Positions 52,528 to 62,717 are shown, counted from the stretch's first letter. The stretch is DNA of 64,000 nt from JABRWC01 sp039961675 (GCA_039961675.1 JABRWC010000115.1:6240-70239), one strand, 5' to 3'. Notes: a model not told the origin generated them from the letters alone. Numbers and translations: made by a program.

Positions 52528-55500
52528 ATGCGTCGCTCGCGTTGGCTGCGCAACCTGATGATCCTGCTGCTCTTGCTGGTCCTGCCGCCGGCCGGCGTCT
52601 ACATCTACTTCACCCGCCCGGGGGTCCTCCGCAGCCAGGTCGAGGCGGCGTTCGCGCGGGCCGGGCTGCGGGTGACGCGGCTCGACGAGATCGGTTTCAC
52701 CCCTTGGGGCGGTTTGGAGGTGGCCAATCTCGCCCTCGATCTGGCCGAGCCTTCCCGCTGGAACCCGCTGCTCGAAAGACCGGCGCTCGTCCAGGTCGGA
52801 CACGCCCGTGTTCACCCCAGCTTGTCAGCGCTGCTGGTCGGCCGCGTAACGCTGAAGGCCGTCGCGCTCGAGCGTCCCGCAATCAGTTGGGTGCTTCATT
52901 CGGCGCCCGAAGCGGCGGCGGCGACGGCGTCGCGTTCGACCGAAGTGGACCTGGGGGCGCTGCTGGCCGGGCTTCCGTCGCTGAGCATCGAGGGCGGCGA
53001 CGTGAACCTGTGGGCAACGGAACCGGCCGGGCTTCGGCTGCTGCGGCGTTGGGCGGTGTCGGGGCGCGGCGACTGGTCCGCAGGCTCCGAGCCCGGCTCA
53101 CCGCGCGATTACGTGCTGCGCATCCACCAAACGGGCGGCCCCGTTCCGCGCCGGCCGAACGGTCCAGGAGAACCGCTGCTCGAGCTGCGTTCGAACGGCC
53201 GCACGCTCCGGGGCCGCATCGGCTGGATCGAAACGGCGGTCGTTCGGGAGCTGCTGCCCGCGGCGTGGCGGGAGCGAGTCGCGGCTGTCGGGCTGAGCGC
53301 CGTGGCGCGTCTGTCGGACTTCGCCTACTCGGAAGGACAGGTTCGCAGCGCGACGCTCGAATTTGAGCAGGCTGAAAGCGCCCTGCCGGTCGAGGAGCCC
53401 GGCCCGGCGGCTCCGGCGACCGCGTCATTCCTGCAACTGCGTTCGGCCGCGGGGTGCATTCGGTTCCGTGGGCGTCTGGACGAGAGTGGCGTGCCGGCAC
53501 AGAGCGTGCAAGTCGCGCTCGAGGGCGAGCTCAACGACGGGCGCGTGAGTCTGTCGTTGCAGGCCGAAGGCCGCGCGCTGCACGCCGAATCCGACTCCCC
53601 GTCGCTCGACCGCTGGCTCGGCGCGCTGGGAAGCCTGGACGCATCGCTCCGCGTGGACTCGATCACGCTGCCCGATTTCGACGCGCAGCCCGCGTTCGTC
53701 CAGTCGCAGCGCCTGCCGGACGGCGTGCGCTCGTTCTTTCGGAACTTCGATCCGCGCGGGCGCGTGAACTTCGCCGTCCGCGTGGCGCGCCGCCCGCGCT
53801 CCACTGCTTCCGGCGACGGCCGTGCGGACGCGGATCTGTGGTCCTACGACGGTCGGATCGAGGCGCTCGGCAGCTCGGCGTTTCCGCGCTACTTTCCGTA
53901 TCTCTGGCGCGACGTGCACGGCGCGGTCAGCTTCTCGGAAGCCGGCATCACGCTCGAATCGCTCAGCGGCAACCACGGCAGCGCGCGGATGCGCATCAAC
54001 GGGCACGTGAACAACGTCGAGCGCTGGACGGGCTTTCAGCTCTCCGTGGACGCCAAGGACCTGGCGCTCGATGCCGATTTGCTCGCCGCACTGCCAGCGG
54101 AGTACGGCGACGTATGGCGCGACGCCGACCCGGTCGGACTGTGCGACGTCGCCGTTGAGCTAACGCGCGCCGAGGGGAGCGAACAATCCGGGCCGCTCCC
54201 GACCGAAATCCAGGTCGATGCGCTGCTGACGCAGGGCAGCCTGACGGCCGGGCAGGCGGTCCGGCTCGACGACGCCTCCGGGCACTTCCGGATCGAGGAT
54301 GGGATGCTCCAGATTTCGCGTCTCTCGGGAACGCACGACGGCGCCACCGTGCAGCTCTCCGGTTCGCTGGACCTGCGCCGGCGTGAGTCCGGACGCGCGG
54401 AGCGCGTCTCGCTGACCGCTTCCGACCTGCCGCTGGAACGCGTAAGCCGCGTCCGCGACGTGCATGGCGACAGCCTGGGAGAGATCCGCTTCGCAGGCCG
54501 CGGCAACGTGTGGGGCAGCGTGTCGCGCGGCGTCGAGGGACTTCGAGACAGCTACTCGGTCGAAGTGACCGACGGGACGCTAACCGCGTTCGCCGCCGAT
54601 CTTCCGTGGTCGCTGGCCCGCGGCTGGATCACGCTGGACGATGAGCAGCAGCGGATCGTGCGGCTCGATGCACGGCGCGGGGAAGATCGGATTTCCGTCA
54701 GCGGCCGCCTTCCGGCAGAGGGACGCGCTGGGCAGGCGGCGCTCGAGGTGCGCTCCGAGACCCGCGCGATGGATCAACTGCTTCGCCAGCTCATCCCCGC
54801 GCGTTGGGCGCGGCTTCGGGAGATGCTGGGCGCCGGAGGCGCCGGCGCGCTGGAAATGTCGCTGCGCGTCGCACCGGATGCCGAGCCCGCCCTGCGACAG
54901 CGGGCCGAGATTCAACTGACGCTCGAACGGCTGAAGCCGGCGCCGCTGCCGCTCGATCTGCGCCAGATCGACGCGCGCCTCAGTCTCAACGCGCACGGGT
55001 TCGAGTTGAAGAACGCCGCGGCGCGCTACGGCGCGAGCGGCCGGGTCGAGGTCGCCGGCGGCGGGCATTGGGAAGGCGCGGCGCCCTGGAGCGAGCTGCA
55101 CGCCGATCTGCACGAGATCGCGATCGACGCGGCGTTCATCGAGGCCATGCCCGAGCCGCTCGCGCGGCTGCTGCGGCGCATGGCGGTGCAGGGGCGGGCG
55201 GACGGGACGATCGACCGCCTGCGCGTCTCGGGCGGGGGCCCGAACGAATGGGACTTCATTGGGCGCCTCTCGCTGACCGGCACGGACTTACGCGTGGGAC
55301 TGCCGCTGGAAGACGCCGACGGCGAGCTCAGCGGCCGGTGTCTGGTGCCGCCGAACCAGGAGCCGAGCCTGGAGCTGGACTTCCTGGTGGCGCGCGGCGT
55401 GCTGGCCGGGCGGCCGATCGAGCGCTGGGAAGGTCACGTGATCGGCGAGCCCGGGGCGCGCTGGCTGCGCATCGAGGAGCTGCGCGGGCGGATCGCCGAC

Positions 55501-56112
55501 GGGGAGGTGTTCGGCTTCGCCCGCTTCGATCCGGTCAGCGGCGCCCACGAGCTGTCACTGACGCTCAGCGGCCTGCGGCTCGGCGACCTGATCCGCCCCG
55601 GAAAACCCGGCGGCGGCGCGATGCGCGGGGGGCGCGTCGACGGGCACGTGTTCGTGCGCGCCGAGAGCGACGACCCGACGTCGCGCGTAGGCGGCGGGGA
55701 GCTGAGCATTCGCGGCGCCTCGCTGCTGGCCAGCCCCGTCACCGCCTCGGTCGTGGAGGCGACGCGCAACCGCCGCGGCGCGGTGGGCGAATCGGTCGAG
55801 CAGGCACTGATCAAGTTTTCCTGGATTGGCGACGACGTGAACCTGAGCTACGTGGACATCCAATCGAGCGACCTGCGGCTGGTGGGCGAGGGCCACTGGA
55901 ACACCGACACCAACCGCCTGTCGATGACGCTGCTCGGCGCCCCGCCGGCCGCCGCGCCGCAGCTCGGCGTGCTCTCCGAACTGATCGAGTCCGCGGGTCG
56001 AGAATTGATGCAATTCCGCATCGACGGCACGGCGGACGCGCCGCGCGTCACCATCGAGCCGTTCCACGGCTTGACCGAGCCGCTGCGGCGCATGATGCGC
56101 GGCGGAGAGTAG
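52528..56112 (+). CDS. AsmA/YhdP/TamB-like large inner-membrane protein
   Basis: A 1194-aa protein with one N-terminal transmembrane helix (about residues 8-28) and a very long periplasmic region of repeating beta strands. The C-terminal block (LGAPPAAAPQLGVLSELIESAGRELMQFRIDGTADAPRVTIEPFHG) resembles the end of AsmA-like/DUF3971 proteins, which bridge the envelope and are implicated in phospholipid transport to the outer membrane. The gene is alone between a small ORF and a convergent phosphatase gene. No TamA-like partner is nearby. The family is inferred from architecture and C-terminus. Confidence 0.8.
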   Translation: MRRSRWLRNLMILLLLLVLPPAGVYIYFTRPGVLRSQVEAAFARAGLRVTRLDEIGFTPWGGLEVANLALDLAEPSRWNPLLERPALVQVGHARVHPSLSALLVGRVTLKAVALERPAISWVLHSAPEAAAATASRSTEVDLGALLAGLPSLSIEGGDVNLWATEPAGLRLLRRWAVSGRGDWSAGSEPGSPRDYVLRIHQTGGPVPRRPNGPGEPLLELRSNGRTLRGRIGWIETAVVRELLPAAWRERVAAVGLSAVARLSDFAYSEGQVRSATLEFEQAESALPVEEPGPAAPATASFLQLRSAAGCIRFRGRLDESGVPAQSVQVALEGELNDGRVSLSLQAEGRALHAESDSPSLDRWLGALGSLDASLRVDSITLPDFDAQPAFVQSQRLPDGVRSFFRNFDPRGRVNFAVRVARRPRSTASGDGRADADLWSYDGRIEALGSSAFPRYFPYLWRDVHGAVSFSEAGITLESLSGNHGSARMRINGHVNNVERWTGFQLSVDAKDLALDADLLAALPAEYGDVWRDADPVGLCDVAVELTRAEGSEQSGPLPTEIQVDALLTQGSLTAGQAVRLDDASGHFRIEDGMLQISRLSGTHDGATVQLSGSLDLRRRESGRAERVSLTASDLPLERVSRVRDVHGDSLGEIRFAGRGNVWGSVSRGVEGLRDSYSVEVTDGTLTAFAADLPWSLARGWITLDDEQQRIVRLDARRGEDRISVSGRLPAEGRAGQAALEVRSETRAMDQLLRQLIPARWARLREMLGAGGAGALEMSLRVAPDAEPALRQRAEIQLTLERLKPAPLPLDLRQIDARLSLNAHGFELKNAAARYGASGRVEVAGGGHWEGAAPWSELHADLHEIAIDAAFIEAMPEPLARLLRRMAVQGRADGTIDRLRVSGGGPNEWDFIGRLSLTGTDLRVGLPLEDADGELSGRCLVPPNQEPSLELDFLVARGVLAGRPIERWEGHVIGEPGARWLRIEELRGRIADGEVFGFARFDPVSGAHELSLTLSGLRLGDLIRPGKPGGGAMRGGRVDGHVFVRAESDDPTSRVGGGELSIRGASLLASPVTASVVEATRNRRGAVGESVEQALIKFSWIGDDVNLSYVDIQSSDLRLVGEGHWNTDTNRLSMTLLGAPPAAAPQLGVLSELIESAGRELMQFRIDGTADAPRVTIEPFHGLTEPLRRMMRGGE

Positions 56113-56160
56113 CGCCGGCGACATGCCACACATCACATCGCGGTTGACCCGCCGCGGACA

Positions 56161-57840
56161 CTATTCCAGATAGCCGAGTTCGCTGAGGCGCTGCTCCAGG
56201 ATGCGGCGGTCTTCGTCGCTGTAGACCTCGACGCGGTCCTCGGTCGGCTTCTTGATCGGCGGCTCGCGTTCGATCACCGGCTCGCGCGTGAAGGCCTCGG
56301 TCAGTACGCGGCCTTCCATGTCGACCGGGACGCTCAGCCCCAGCGCCGCGAGCACCGTCGGCGCGATGTCGACGATGTCGCCCTCGATGCGCACGCCGCG
56401 GCGGATGCTCGGCCCGCCCAGGGCGATGACGCCCTCGGCCCGGTGCGTCCCTTCCAGGCGGCTGGGCGAGCACCAGCGCACCGCCGAGTGCCCGCGGATC
56501 TTGCGGACCACGGCCAGGCCCGGGTGCGGCGAGAGCAGCAGGTCGGGAAGCTCGGGGCAGTCCTCGCGGTTGCAGCCGTAAAGCTCCTCGGTCTTGTACA
56601 CGTCCGGGAAGACTCTCACGCTGCGCCCGGAGGGGTCGCGCACCGTGAGTTTGCGGAAGCGCTCGGCGATCTCGCTGCGCAGCGGCTCGTACTCCGCCGG
56701 CTCCACGATCCCGAGCGGACCGCGGCCCTTGAGGTTGATATACAGGAAGCCGTAAATCCCGGCGTGCATCACGCACGCGCGCGTGGCGGTCCAGTCCACC
56801 GCCAGCTCGCGCTCGATGCCGCGGTTACCCTGCTCGAAGCGCGTGGCCTTGCCCTTGGTGAGCCGGTGCAGCCAGTGCTGGCCGCGCTGCTGCGCCTGCG
56901 CCCACGGGCTGCGGAGCTTCAGGTAGCCCCACTCGCTCAGCAGCAGATTCGGCTGCGCCTTGCCGTCCAGGCTGCCGTGGCCGTGGTCCGACATGATCAG
57001 CGCCGCGGCGTCGTGCGCCTCGGCGTACTCGAACAGCCGCGCCAGGACGCCGTCGAGCGACGTGAAGCAGGCGGCGGCAAGCTCGGCCTCGCGCGGGTAG
57101 CGCGACTTGTAGCGCGGATCGAGGTATTTCCAGGCCTTGTGCTGGAGGTTGTCCACCAGCTTCAGCACCACCATCAGCACGTCCCAGCCGAAGCGGTCGC
57201 CGCAGTATTGAGTGAGCTGCCAGCCTTGCTCGAAGCTGGTGGCGATGTACTCGAGGTTCTCCCGCAGGAGCTGCGTTCCGCCGAACGCCCGCCGGCGCCA
57301 GTTCGTGCGGTAGCTGTAGTTCGGGATCTCGCGCAGGATGTCGTGTTTGAGCTCGCGCGGATAGGTGAACTCGGCGTGAATGCTGGGGGTCTCGAAGCCG
57401 CTGATCATGAAGCCGTTGACGGGGCGCGGCGGATAGGTCATCGGGACGTTGATGCTCCCGACGCGCAGACCCTTGTCGCTGAGGTGCTCCCACAGCGTTT
57501 TCTCGCGAATCTCGTAGGTGCTGTTGAAGGTCAGCTCGTGCGTGCGGACGTCGTATTTCTCGAAGTCTACGATGCCGTGCCGGCCGGGTCCCTTGCCGGT
57601 CATGAACGTGGTCCACGCCGCCGGCGTGATCGGCGGCTTGGTCGAGTGCAGGATTCCCGCCGCGCCGCGCTCGATGAACCGCTTCAGCACGGGCATCCGC
57701 CCGGCGTCCATCAGCGGCCCGAGCACGTCGAACGTGGCCCCGTCCAGACCGATGATCAGGACCCGCTCGACGACCGCCCGCGTGCGGCGGTCCGGCCGCG
57801 GCCGCGCGCCTGCTTCCACTGCGGAGCTGAACGCCGTCAT
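56161..57840 (-). CDS. Alkaline-phosphatase-superfamily phosphodiesterase/nucleotide pyrophosphatase-like
   Basis: A 559-aa protein of the type I phosphodiesterase/nucleotide pyrophosphatase fold. Metal and catalytic positions are visible: LIIGLDGATFDVL near the N-terminus, the nucleophile Thr region PPITPAAWTTFMTGKGPGRHGI, and MSDHGHGSLDG; later VDIAPTVLAALGLSVP. No signal peptide is seen, so it is probably cytosolic. The C-terminal 35 residues are charged. Substrates of this planctomycete-rich subgroup are unknown. The start at 57840 is the Met nearest to the fold; the longer frame begins at 57885. Confidence 0.87.
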   Translation of the reverse strand: MTAFSSAVEAGARPRPDRRTRAVVERVLIIGLDGATFDVLGPLMDAGRMPVLKRFIERGAAGILHSTKPPITPAAWTTFMTGKGPGRHGIVDFEKYDVRTHELTFNSTYEIREKTLWEHLSDKGLRVGSINVPMTYPPRPVNGFMISGFETPSIHAEFTYPRELKHDILREIPNYSYRTNWRRRAFGGTQLLRENLEYIATSFEQGWQLTQYCGDRFGWDVLMVVLKLVDNLQHKAWKYLDPRYKSRYPREAELAAACFTSLDGVLARLFEYAEAHDAAALIMSDHGHGSLDGKAQPNLLLSEWGYLKLRSPWAQAQQRGQHWLHRLTKGKATRFEQGNRGIERELAVDWTATRACVMHAGIYGFLYINLKGRGPLGIVEPAEYEPLRSEIAERFRKLTVRDPSGRSVRVFPDVYKTEELYGCNREDCPELPDLLLSPHPGLAVVRKIRGHSAVRWCSPSRLEGTHRAEGVIALGGPSIRRGVRIEGDIVDIAPTVLAALGLSVPVDMEGRVLTEAFTREPVIEREPPIKKPTEDRVEVYSDEDRRILEQRLSELGYLE

Positions 57841-58071
57841 ACTGCGCTCCCGCCAGGCTTGGCCCGAAGGACTCGAATGTAGCACAGGCTACACCGTACG
57901 GCAACCGCGCTGCCGTCGGGCCCGCATTATACACGAATCCCGCTCCCGGTGCGGTGCGTCGGCCCGTCAAGCCGGGTGAGCGATCCTCCCGATAGGCGCA
58001 GCGGGGAGAATCCCCCGCGCGAGCGCAGCGAACGGCGCGCCGTGGAGCTCACCGCCGATCCGGGAGCAGCC

Positions 58072-59070
58072 GTGTCCGAAGTCCTCGACCAGAATGACAT
58101 CGACGCGCTGCTGGCGAGCGTCGCGCACGATCCCGGCGCGGGCGGCGAGGGCCTGGGCGACGCACCGGCTGGGTCGGACGCCGGACCGGCGCGCTACGAC
58201 TTCAAGCGCCCCGAGCGCGTCGGCAAGGACCAGATCCGGGCCTTGTCGGCCATCCACGAGGTTTTCGCGCGCAATTTCGGCGCGACGCTGTCCGGCCTGC
58301 TGCGCACCATCACCGAGGTGCGCGTGGTCGGCGTCGAGCAACTGACCTACAACGAGTACATCCACACGCTCCCGAACCCGACCTGCTTCCTGGTGCTCCA
58401 GGCCCCGCCCCTGGAAGGCCAGATGTGCATGGAGATCAGCCCGCTGATCGTGTGCTCGATCCTGGACCGGCTGCTCGGCGGGGCCGCGACGAACGTCTTC
58501 ATTCCGCAGCGGCCGCTCACGTCCATCGAGTGGCGGCTGGTCTCGCGGATCGTCGAGCGGGCGCTCGACCACCTTTCAGAGGTGTGGCACAACCTGATCG
58601 ACCTGCGCTACGAGATCGTGCACACCGAGAGCAACCCGCAGCTCGTGCACATCGTCGCCCCGTCCGAAGTCGTGGTCTTCATCACTTTCGAGCTCAAGCT
58701 CGGCGGCAGCGCCGGCACCATGGGGCTGTGCGTGCCGTACAACACGATCGAGAGCGTGCTGAGTCGGCTCACCACGCAGGCCTGGTTCTATAAGCCGCGC
58801 GCCGCGACCGACAACCAGCTCCAGCGCCTCACGCGCAACCTCGCCCGATCCACCGTGCGGCTCAGCGCCTTCCTCGGGCGCACCACGATCCGCCTCAGCG
58901 AACTGCGCGACCTGCGCGTCGGCGACCTGCTCGACGTGGAAAAGCGCGTCGGTCGCGAGATGATCGTGCGCATCGAGGGGCGCAACAAGTTCGCCGGCCT
59001 GCCCGGACAGCTCCGGGGCCGCCGCGCGGTCCGCATCACGCGCGCCGCGCAGGCCGACGAACCCTTGTAG
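58072..59070 (+). CDS. fliM: Flagellar motor switch protein FliM
   Basis: A 332-aa component of the flagellar C-ring that binds phosphorylated CheY and reverses rotation. The N-terminal CheY-binding motif VLDQNDIDALLA is intact, followed by the FliM middle domain (YDFKRPERVGKDQIRALSAIHEVFARNF; LGGAATNVF; LTSIEWRLVSRIVERALDHL) and the SpoA-type C-terminus (LRVGDLLDVEKRVG). The start is a GTG at 58072, six bases after GGGAG. The gene is isolated from other flagellar genes here, which is unusual. Confidence 0.95.
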   Translation: MSEVLDQNDIDALLASVAHDPGAGGEGLGDAPAGSDAGPARYDFKRPERVGKDQIRALSAIHEVFARNFGATLSGLLRTITEVRVVGVEQLTYNEYIHTLPNPTCFLVLQAPPLEGQMCMEISPLIVCSILDRLLGGAATNVFIPQRPLTSIEWRLVSRIVERALDHLSEVWHNLIDLRYEIVHTESNPQLVHIVAPSEVVVFITFELKLGGSAGTMGLCVPYNTIESVLSRLTTQAWFYKPRAATDNQLQRLTRNLARSTVRLSAFLGRTTIRLSELRDLRVGDLLDVEKRVGREMIVRIEGRNKFAGLPGQLRGRRAVRITRAAQADEPL

Positions 59071-59164
59071 TACGTCCCGCGAATGCTCGCCGCGCGGCTT
59101 GGCATTCCCGCCGCGATGCCCGAGAATAAAGGTTTCTGTCGGCCCCACGCTCGAAACGGAACCG

Positions 59165-60022
59165 ATGTTGCCCGCCAGACTGCGGCTGATCGCGATCGAC
59201 CTGGACGGCACGCTGCTGGATTCGCAGGGCGGCCTGCCCGCGCGAAACCGGACTGCGCTGCACCGCGCTCACGAGATCGGGCTGAAGCTCGTGCTCTGCA
59301 CCGGCCGCAGCTTCACCGAGACCCGCCCGGTGCTCGGCGAGATCGGACTGGACCTGGACGCGACCGTCACCGTCGGCGGCGCCCTGCTCAGCGACGCGCG
59401 CACCGGCCGCACCTTCGAGGCCACGCCGTTCGACTCCGCGCTGGCCGCCGAACTGACGCGCTGGCTGCTCGACGACGGCAACACCGTGCTCCGCATTCAC
59501 GACGCGTTCGCCGCCGGCTACGACGGCTTTGCGATCGGCGGACGCCGCCGTCATCCGGCGGTGGACCGCTGGATCGAGAAGACGCCGTGCGCGATCCGCG
59601 AGGTCAGCGGTCTCCCGTTCGGCGCGCCTCCGCCGCTGCGGATCACCGTAGTGGACGAGGGGACGCGGCTGCGGGAGCTGGCCGGGCAGGTGCAGTCGCG
59701 TTACGACGGGCGGGTGACGTTCAACGTCATCGAGGTCCGCAGCCTGGGATTCACCGTGCTGGAAATGTTCTCGGCGCCGGTGAACAAGTGGTTCGGCATT
59801 CAGAAGCTCGCGGCGCGCTGGGGCATCCCCCGTGGGGAGATCGCGGCCGTCGGAGACGACGTGAATGATCTGCCGATGATCCGGGAAGCCGGCCTGGGGG
59901 CCGCCGTCGGCAACGCGGGCGATGAAGTCAAGCTTGCCGCCAACGTGGTGCTTCCGCGCAACGACGACTGCGGCGTGGCCATGTTGATCGAACGGATCAT
60001 CGATTCGGATACCGGAGCCTGA
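59165..60022 (+). CDS. Cof-type HAD-superfamily phosphatase
   Basis: A 285-aa HAD hydrolase of the Cof/IIB cap type. Motif I is LIAIDLDGTLLDS (nucleophile Asp and acid Asp), motif II VLCTGRSFTE, and motif IV AVGDDVNDLPMI. Such enzymes dephosphorylate small sugar or nucleotide phosphates. It lies 3 bases upstream of psd, so it is probably in the phospholipid operon; a specific role such as turnover of a phospho-intermediate would be guesswork. Confidence 0.92.
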   Translation: MLPARLRLIAIDLDGTLLDSQGGLPARNRTALHRAHEIGLKLVLCTGRSFTETRPVLGEIGLDLDATVTVGGALLSDARTGRTFEATPFDSALAAELTRWLLDDGNTVLRIHDAFAAGYDGFAIGGRRRHPAVDRWIEKTPCAIREVSGLPFGAPPPLRITVVDEGTRLRELAGQVQSRYDGRVTFNVIEVRSLGFTVLEMFSAPVNKWFGIQKLAARWGIPRGEIAAVGDDVNDLPMIREAGLGAAVGNAGDEVKLAANVVLPRNDDCGVAMLIERIIDSDTGA

Positions 60023-60025
60023 CGC

Positions 60026-60679
60026 GTGTCGCGCTACGCCCGCCTGGAAGTGAACCTGGTTGCGTTTCTGGGGGCGGTTGCGACCGTGCTGACCGGCTGG
60101 CTCTGGGGCTGGTGGGCGATCATCCCTGCGGCGGTGACGCTTGCGCTGCTTTCCTTTTACCGCGATCCGCCGCGCCGCGTCCCGGCCGGCTCAGACCTGC
60201 TGATCGCCCCTGCCGATGGAACGGTCATGCGGATCGAGCGCGCGTCCTCCGAAGCCGACGGCGCCGACGCGCTGCGCATCGTGATCTTTCTGAGCGTGTT
60301 CAACGTGCACGTGAACCGGGCGCCGTGCGCCGGAACGGTGCGTGACGTGGTCCATCATCCGGGGCGTTTCATCAACGCCCTCAAGAACGAGGCCACCGAG
60401 CTGAACGAGCACACGCGCATCACCCTCGACCCGCGGCCCCCGTTGCCCGGACCGGTGCGCCTGCGGCAGATCGCCGGTGCCCTCGCGCGGCGGATCGTCT
60501 GTACGCTGCGCCCCGGCGACCGGGTGGCCGCGGGTCAGCGTTTCGGTATGATCAAGCTGGGGAGTCAGGCGGAGGTCAGCGTGCCTGACGATCCGCGCTG
60601 GGAGGTCGCGGTCCGGCCGAGCCAGCGTGTACGCGCCGGCGTCACGGTGCTGGCGCGCTACCGGCCGGCCGACGAGTAA
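60026..60679 (+). CDS. psd: Phosphatidylserine decarboxylase, short membrane type
   Basis: A 217-aa proenzyme that decarboxylates phosphatidylserine to phosphatidylethanolamine. Two N-terminal membrane segments (about 10-45) are followed by SFYRDPPRRVPAG, APADGTV, FLSVFNVHVNRAP and the self-cleavage site FGMIKLGSQAE; Ser180 would become the pyruvoyl group. The short form is typical of many environmental bacteria. Cotranscribed with the HAD gene (3 bases) and pssA (4 bases). Confidence 0.96.
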   Translation: MSRYARLEVNLVAFLGAVATVLTGWLWGWWAIIPAAVTLALLSFYRDPPRRVPAGSDLLIAPADGTVMRIERASSEADGADALRIVIFLSVFNVHVNRAPCAGTVRDVVHHPGRFINALKNEATELNEHTRITLDPRPPLPGPVRLRQIAGALARRIVCTLRPGDRVAAGQRFGMIKLGSQAEVSVPDDPRWEVAVRPSQRVRAGVTVLARYRPADE

Positions 60680-60683
60680 CGCG

Positions 60684-61643
60684 ATGCAGCTTCACGAGGC
60701 AAACAACCTCGAGCCGGTCGAAGCCGAGCCGGAGGCGCAGAAACGGCTGTACGGCGTGGCGCTGCTGCCGGCGGCCGCTACGCTCGGCAGCCTGGTGTGC
60801 GGCGTGTTCGCGCTGTTGTGCTGCCTGCTGGCCATCCGCTCGGAGTACTCGACGTCGTACCCTTCGATTCCGCGCGAGAGCCTGGCGCTGTTCTTCCCCA
60901 CGTACGTCTCGGTTGGCGCATTTCTGGTTGTGCTGGCGATGGTGTTCGACGCGCTCGATGGGCGCCTGGCCCGGCTCACGCGCCGCACGAGCGAGTTCGG
61001 CGCGCAGCTCGACTCGATCGCCGACATTGTCAGCTTCGGCGCGGTGCCGGTGGCGCTGGTGTTGACGCTGCTGCTCCAGCTTTCCGACGCGGCGCACGGC
61101 GCCCCGGTGGTGCAGAAGCTGGAGTGGCGCATCGCGCTGCCGTGCGCGCTGGTGTATGCGAGCTGCGCCGCGATCCGCCTGGCGCGCTACAACGCCGAAA
61201 ACGTGAAGACCGAATCCTCGCTGAAGAAGTTCTCCGGCCTGCCGGTTCCGGGCGCAGCCTCCGCCGTCGTGGCGCTGCTCGTGCTGCACGAGGAGCTGGT
61301 GCACGACGCGCGCGGTACGTTCCTGGAGCAGTGGGCCTTCGTGGTGCGCTGGTCGCTCGGGCCGGTCATGTTCGCCCTCGGGCTGCTCATGATCAGCCGG
61401 CTGGACTACGTGCACGTGGTGAACGTGTATCTCCGGCGCGAACGCCCGCCCATGCACCTGGTGTGGATCGTCGTGCTTATCGGCGTGGGCATGTATTCGT
61501 TCCACGTCCTGCTGGTGACCCTCGCGTTTGCGTACGTCATCAGCGGAATCGTCCTGAACCTGATCCGCCGCGGCGAGCCGGTCTCCGGCCCGGCGCCGCC
61601 GGTCTCCGCGACGCCTCGTGGCTCGCGAATCGACGTGAACTAG
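60684..61643 (+). CDS. pssA: CDP-diacylglycerol-serine O-phosphatidyltransferase
   Basis: A 319-aa membrane enzyme that makes phosphatidylserine from CDP-diacylglycerol and serine. The CDP-alcohol phosphotransferase motif D-G-x2-A-R-x8-G-x3-D-x3-D is complete in DGRLARLTRRTSEFGAQLDSIAD. About eight hydrophobic segments are seen. The start at 60684 follows psd directly. Together with psd it forms a complete route to phosphatidylethanolamine. Confidence 0.95.
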   Translation: MQLHEANNLEPVEAEPEAQKRLYGVALLPAAATLGSLVCGVFALLCCLLAIRSEYSTSYPSIPRESLALFFPTYVSVGAFLVVLAMVFDALDGRLARLTRRTSEFGAQLDSIADIVSFGAVPVALVLTLLLQLSDAAHGAPVVQKLEWRIALPCALVYASCAAIRLARYNAENVKTESSLKKFSGLPVPGAASAVVALLVLHEELVHDARGTFLEQWAFVVRWSLGPVMFALGLLMISRLDYVHVVNVYLRRERPPMHLVWIVVLIGVGMYSFHVLLVTLAFAYVISGIVLNLIRRGEPVSGPAPPVSATPRGSRIDVN

Positions 61644-61860
61644 GGCGTTTGCACGGATGATTCGCCGGGGGCGGTTCTGCGGCCGAGCGCCGCGCGAAGG
61701 AGCGGTCTCCGGCGGCGAATCCAAGGCGTCGGACGCCGCTGGGGAAGGAACGGCTGGGGCAGGCCGCGCGGCCTGCCTTGCAAGCGCAAGAATACGGGCA
61801 GGGACGTCCGCTCAGCCTGGTCTTTTCCCAGGCCGACCTCGGCCGAGGCGAGGAACACGC

Positions 61861-62709
61861 ATGATCCCAGCGCCGCTCGCCAGCAAATACGCCGCCTTGC
61901 AGCAGCGCCTGAGGCAGCTTGACTCGACGCTGGTTGCGTTCTCCGGCGGCGTGGACAGCGCTCTCGTGCTCCAGGCCGCGGTCGAAACGCTCGGACCCGC
62001 GCGCGTGCTGGCCGTCACCGGCCGCAGCCCGGCCGTGCCGGCCGCGGAGCTCGCCGCCGCCGCCGCGCTCGCGACTGAGATCGGCGCGGCGCACGAGTTC
62101 CTCGACACGACGGAGTTTGACAATCCGAACTATGTCGCGAACCCGGCGAACCGCTGCTACTTCTGCAAGACCGACCTGTACTCCCGCCTCGTGCCGCTCG
62201 CCGAGCGGCGCGGCCTGGCGTCCGTGATCAACGGCGTGAACGCGGACGATCTCGGCGACTACCGTCCCGGGCTGCAAGCGGCCACGGAGCACCGGGTCGT
62301 CGCGCCGCTGGCCGAGTGCGGCATCACCAAGGCCGAGCTTCGCCAACTGGCTGCCGGGCTGGGCCTGTCCGCCGCGGACAAGCCGGCCTCGCCGTGCCTG
62401 TCGTCGCGCGTACAGTACGGCGAGGCGATCACGCCGGAGAAGCTGGCGCGCATCGAGGCGGCCGAAGCGGCGCTCCGCGCGCTGGGGTTCCGCGAATGCC
62501 GCGTGCGGCATCATGACGCGCTGGCGCGGATCGAGGTGCCGCCGCCGGAGATCGCCCGGTTGCTCAGCGACGACGTGCGCGTGGCGATCGAGCGGCGGCT
62601 TCGCGAACTCGGCTATCGCTACGTAACGGTCGACCTGCGCGGCTTTCGCAGCGGAAGCATGAACGAGGTGTTTCTGGGCGACGGCTTGAAACGCGCCGCC
62701 GGAGCGTGA
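61861..62709 (+). CDS. larE: ATP-dependent sacrificial sulfur transferase LarE
   Basis: A 282-aa PP-loop ATPase that supplies sulfur for the nickel-pincer cofactor of lactate racemase-type enzymes. The PP-loop SGGVDS is at residues 28-33. Cys179 in KPASPCLSSR aligns with the sacrificial Cys of the Lactobacillus enzyme, so this is the one-shot, self-sacrificing type. larB, larC and larA are not adjacent. The start is the ATG at 61861. Confidence 0.93.
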   Translation: MIPAPLASKYAALQQRLRQLDSTLVAFSGGVDSALVLQAAVETLGPARVLAVTGRSPAVPAAELAAAAALATEIGAAHEFLDTTEFDNPNYVANPANRCYFCKTDLYSRLVPLAERRGLASVINGVNADDLGDYRPGLQAATEHRVVAPLAECGITKAELRQLAAGLGLSAADKPASPCLSSRVQYGEAITPEKLARIEAAEAALRALGFRECRVRHHDALARIEVPPPEIARLLSDDVRVAIERRLRELGYRYVTVDLRGFRSGSMNEVFLGDGLKRAAGA

Positions 62710-62717
62710 CAAGCGCC

